Shown piece after piece: positions 22,724-22,839 of a DNA stretch of 22,839 bases (the stretch's first letter is position 1; the number at the start of each line of letters is the position of its first letter). The position numbers and the translations under genes are program-made. Below the pieces are notes generated by a model, which saw only the letters and a list, made by a program, of their open reading frames with translations, did not search any database and had not been told where the DNA came from. This DNA is from Desulfobulbaceae bacterium UBA2775 (GTDB lineage: Bacteria; Desulfobacterota; Desulfobulbia; Desulfobulbales; Desulfocapsaceae): NCBI GenBank assembly GCA_002352445.1, contig DEIL01000244.1, positions 1 to 22,839 on the forward strand, written 5' to 3'.

Positions 22724-22839
22724 ATGTTGATGAACTCGTAAAAAGGTCGATTGCCGCTATAGATGGCTAAGTTAAAAAGTCTGATATACAAGGCGCAGTG
22801 TTTTTATCAGTGCCGAGGCCATACATATGGTATGCCTCG
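22724..22839. repeat. possible dispersed intergenic repeat with terminal hairpin
   Basis: The last 116 bp look like a non-coding repeat rather than a gene. The phrase gatgaactcgtaaaaagg is similar in style to intergenic repeats remembered from deltaproteobacterial genomes. The stretch contains CTGATA...TATCAG (22781-22786 / 22805-22810) and a terminal hairpin at 22814-22839, whose 10-bp stem has one bulged C. Only one copy is in the window and it runs into the edge, so its extent is unknown. Confidence 0.3.

Noticed and set aside
22306..22770. 154-codon plus-strand open frame opposite the DUF2237 gene
   Set aside because: The antisense frame encodes a full-length DUF2237 protein with a good Shine-Dalgarno; the plus-strand frame has no family features.
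1..22839. CRISPR arrays, tRNA or rRNA genes, phage or defence genes
   Set aside because: No regularly spaced direct repeats, no tRNA-like cloverleaf words and no defence or phage protein families were noticed on either strand.

Overview
The window looks like chromosomal DNA from a Gram-negative bacterium of moderate to low GC content. The gene order and protein style suggest a sulfate-reducing deltaproteobacterium (Desulfobacterota, perhaps Desulfobulbales). That placement is an inference from family resemblance and gene order; no rRNA or tRNA gene is present to confirm it. Outer-membrane-type lipoproteins and a class A PBP fit a diderm envelope.

Region 1 (1-660) has no protein gene. It holds one copy of a short inverted-repeat element (64-255), a TTGACA box, a strong intrinsic terminator (461-486) and a perfect TATAAT -10 box with a GCGAC discriminator in front of rimP. 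Region 2 (661-8351) is the conserved translation/transcription block rimP-nusA-ylxR-infB-rbfA-nrnA-truB-rpsO. It covers 30S maturation, transcription elongation and termination, initiation, pseudouridylation of tRNA and small-RNA degradation. The genes are tightly spaced, and a 13-codon mini-ORF is wedged between nrnA and truB. Region 3 (8352-8815) separates rpsO from pnp with an intrinsic terminator and a second copy of the inverted-repeat element, which ends only 32 bp before the pnp start. Region 4 (8816-12241) carries pnp, its terminator, and a dut / MBL-fold hydrolase pair preceded by a promoter-like sequence that overlaps an inverted repeat.

Region 5 (12228-15709, minus strand) has yhbY, a TraB/PrgY-family membrane protein and an MltD-like LysM lytic transglycosylase lipoprotein. 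Region 6 (15900-21281, plus strand) is divergent from mltD. It encodes a very large class A penicillin-binding protein with a long insertion inside the transpeptidase domain, followed by a 612-residue TPR-type lipoprotein. A cell-wall hydrolase, a cell-wall synthase and a candidate lipoprotein partner therefore sit together. Region 7 (21299-22839) has a membrane-anchored protein of unknown function (minus), a 22-bp-arm inverted repeat, a DUF2237 protein (minus), and a possible dispersed repeat ending in a hairpin at the window edge.

Most of the window is ordinary housekeeping sequence. The points most worth a second look are the PBP insertion with its TPR lipoprotein neighbour, the paired inverted-repeat elements (one in the pnp leader), the truB leader mini-ORF, the possible small RNA before rimP and the unexplained structures near the right edge.
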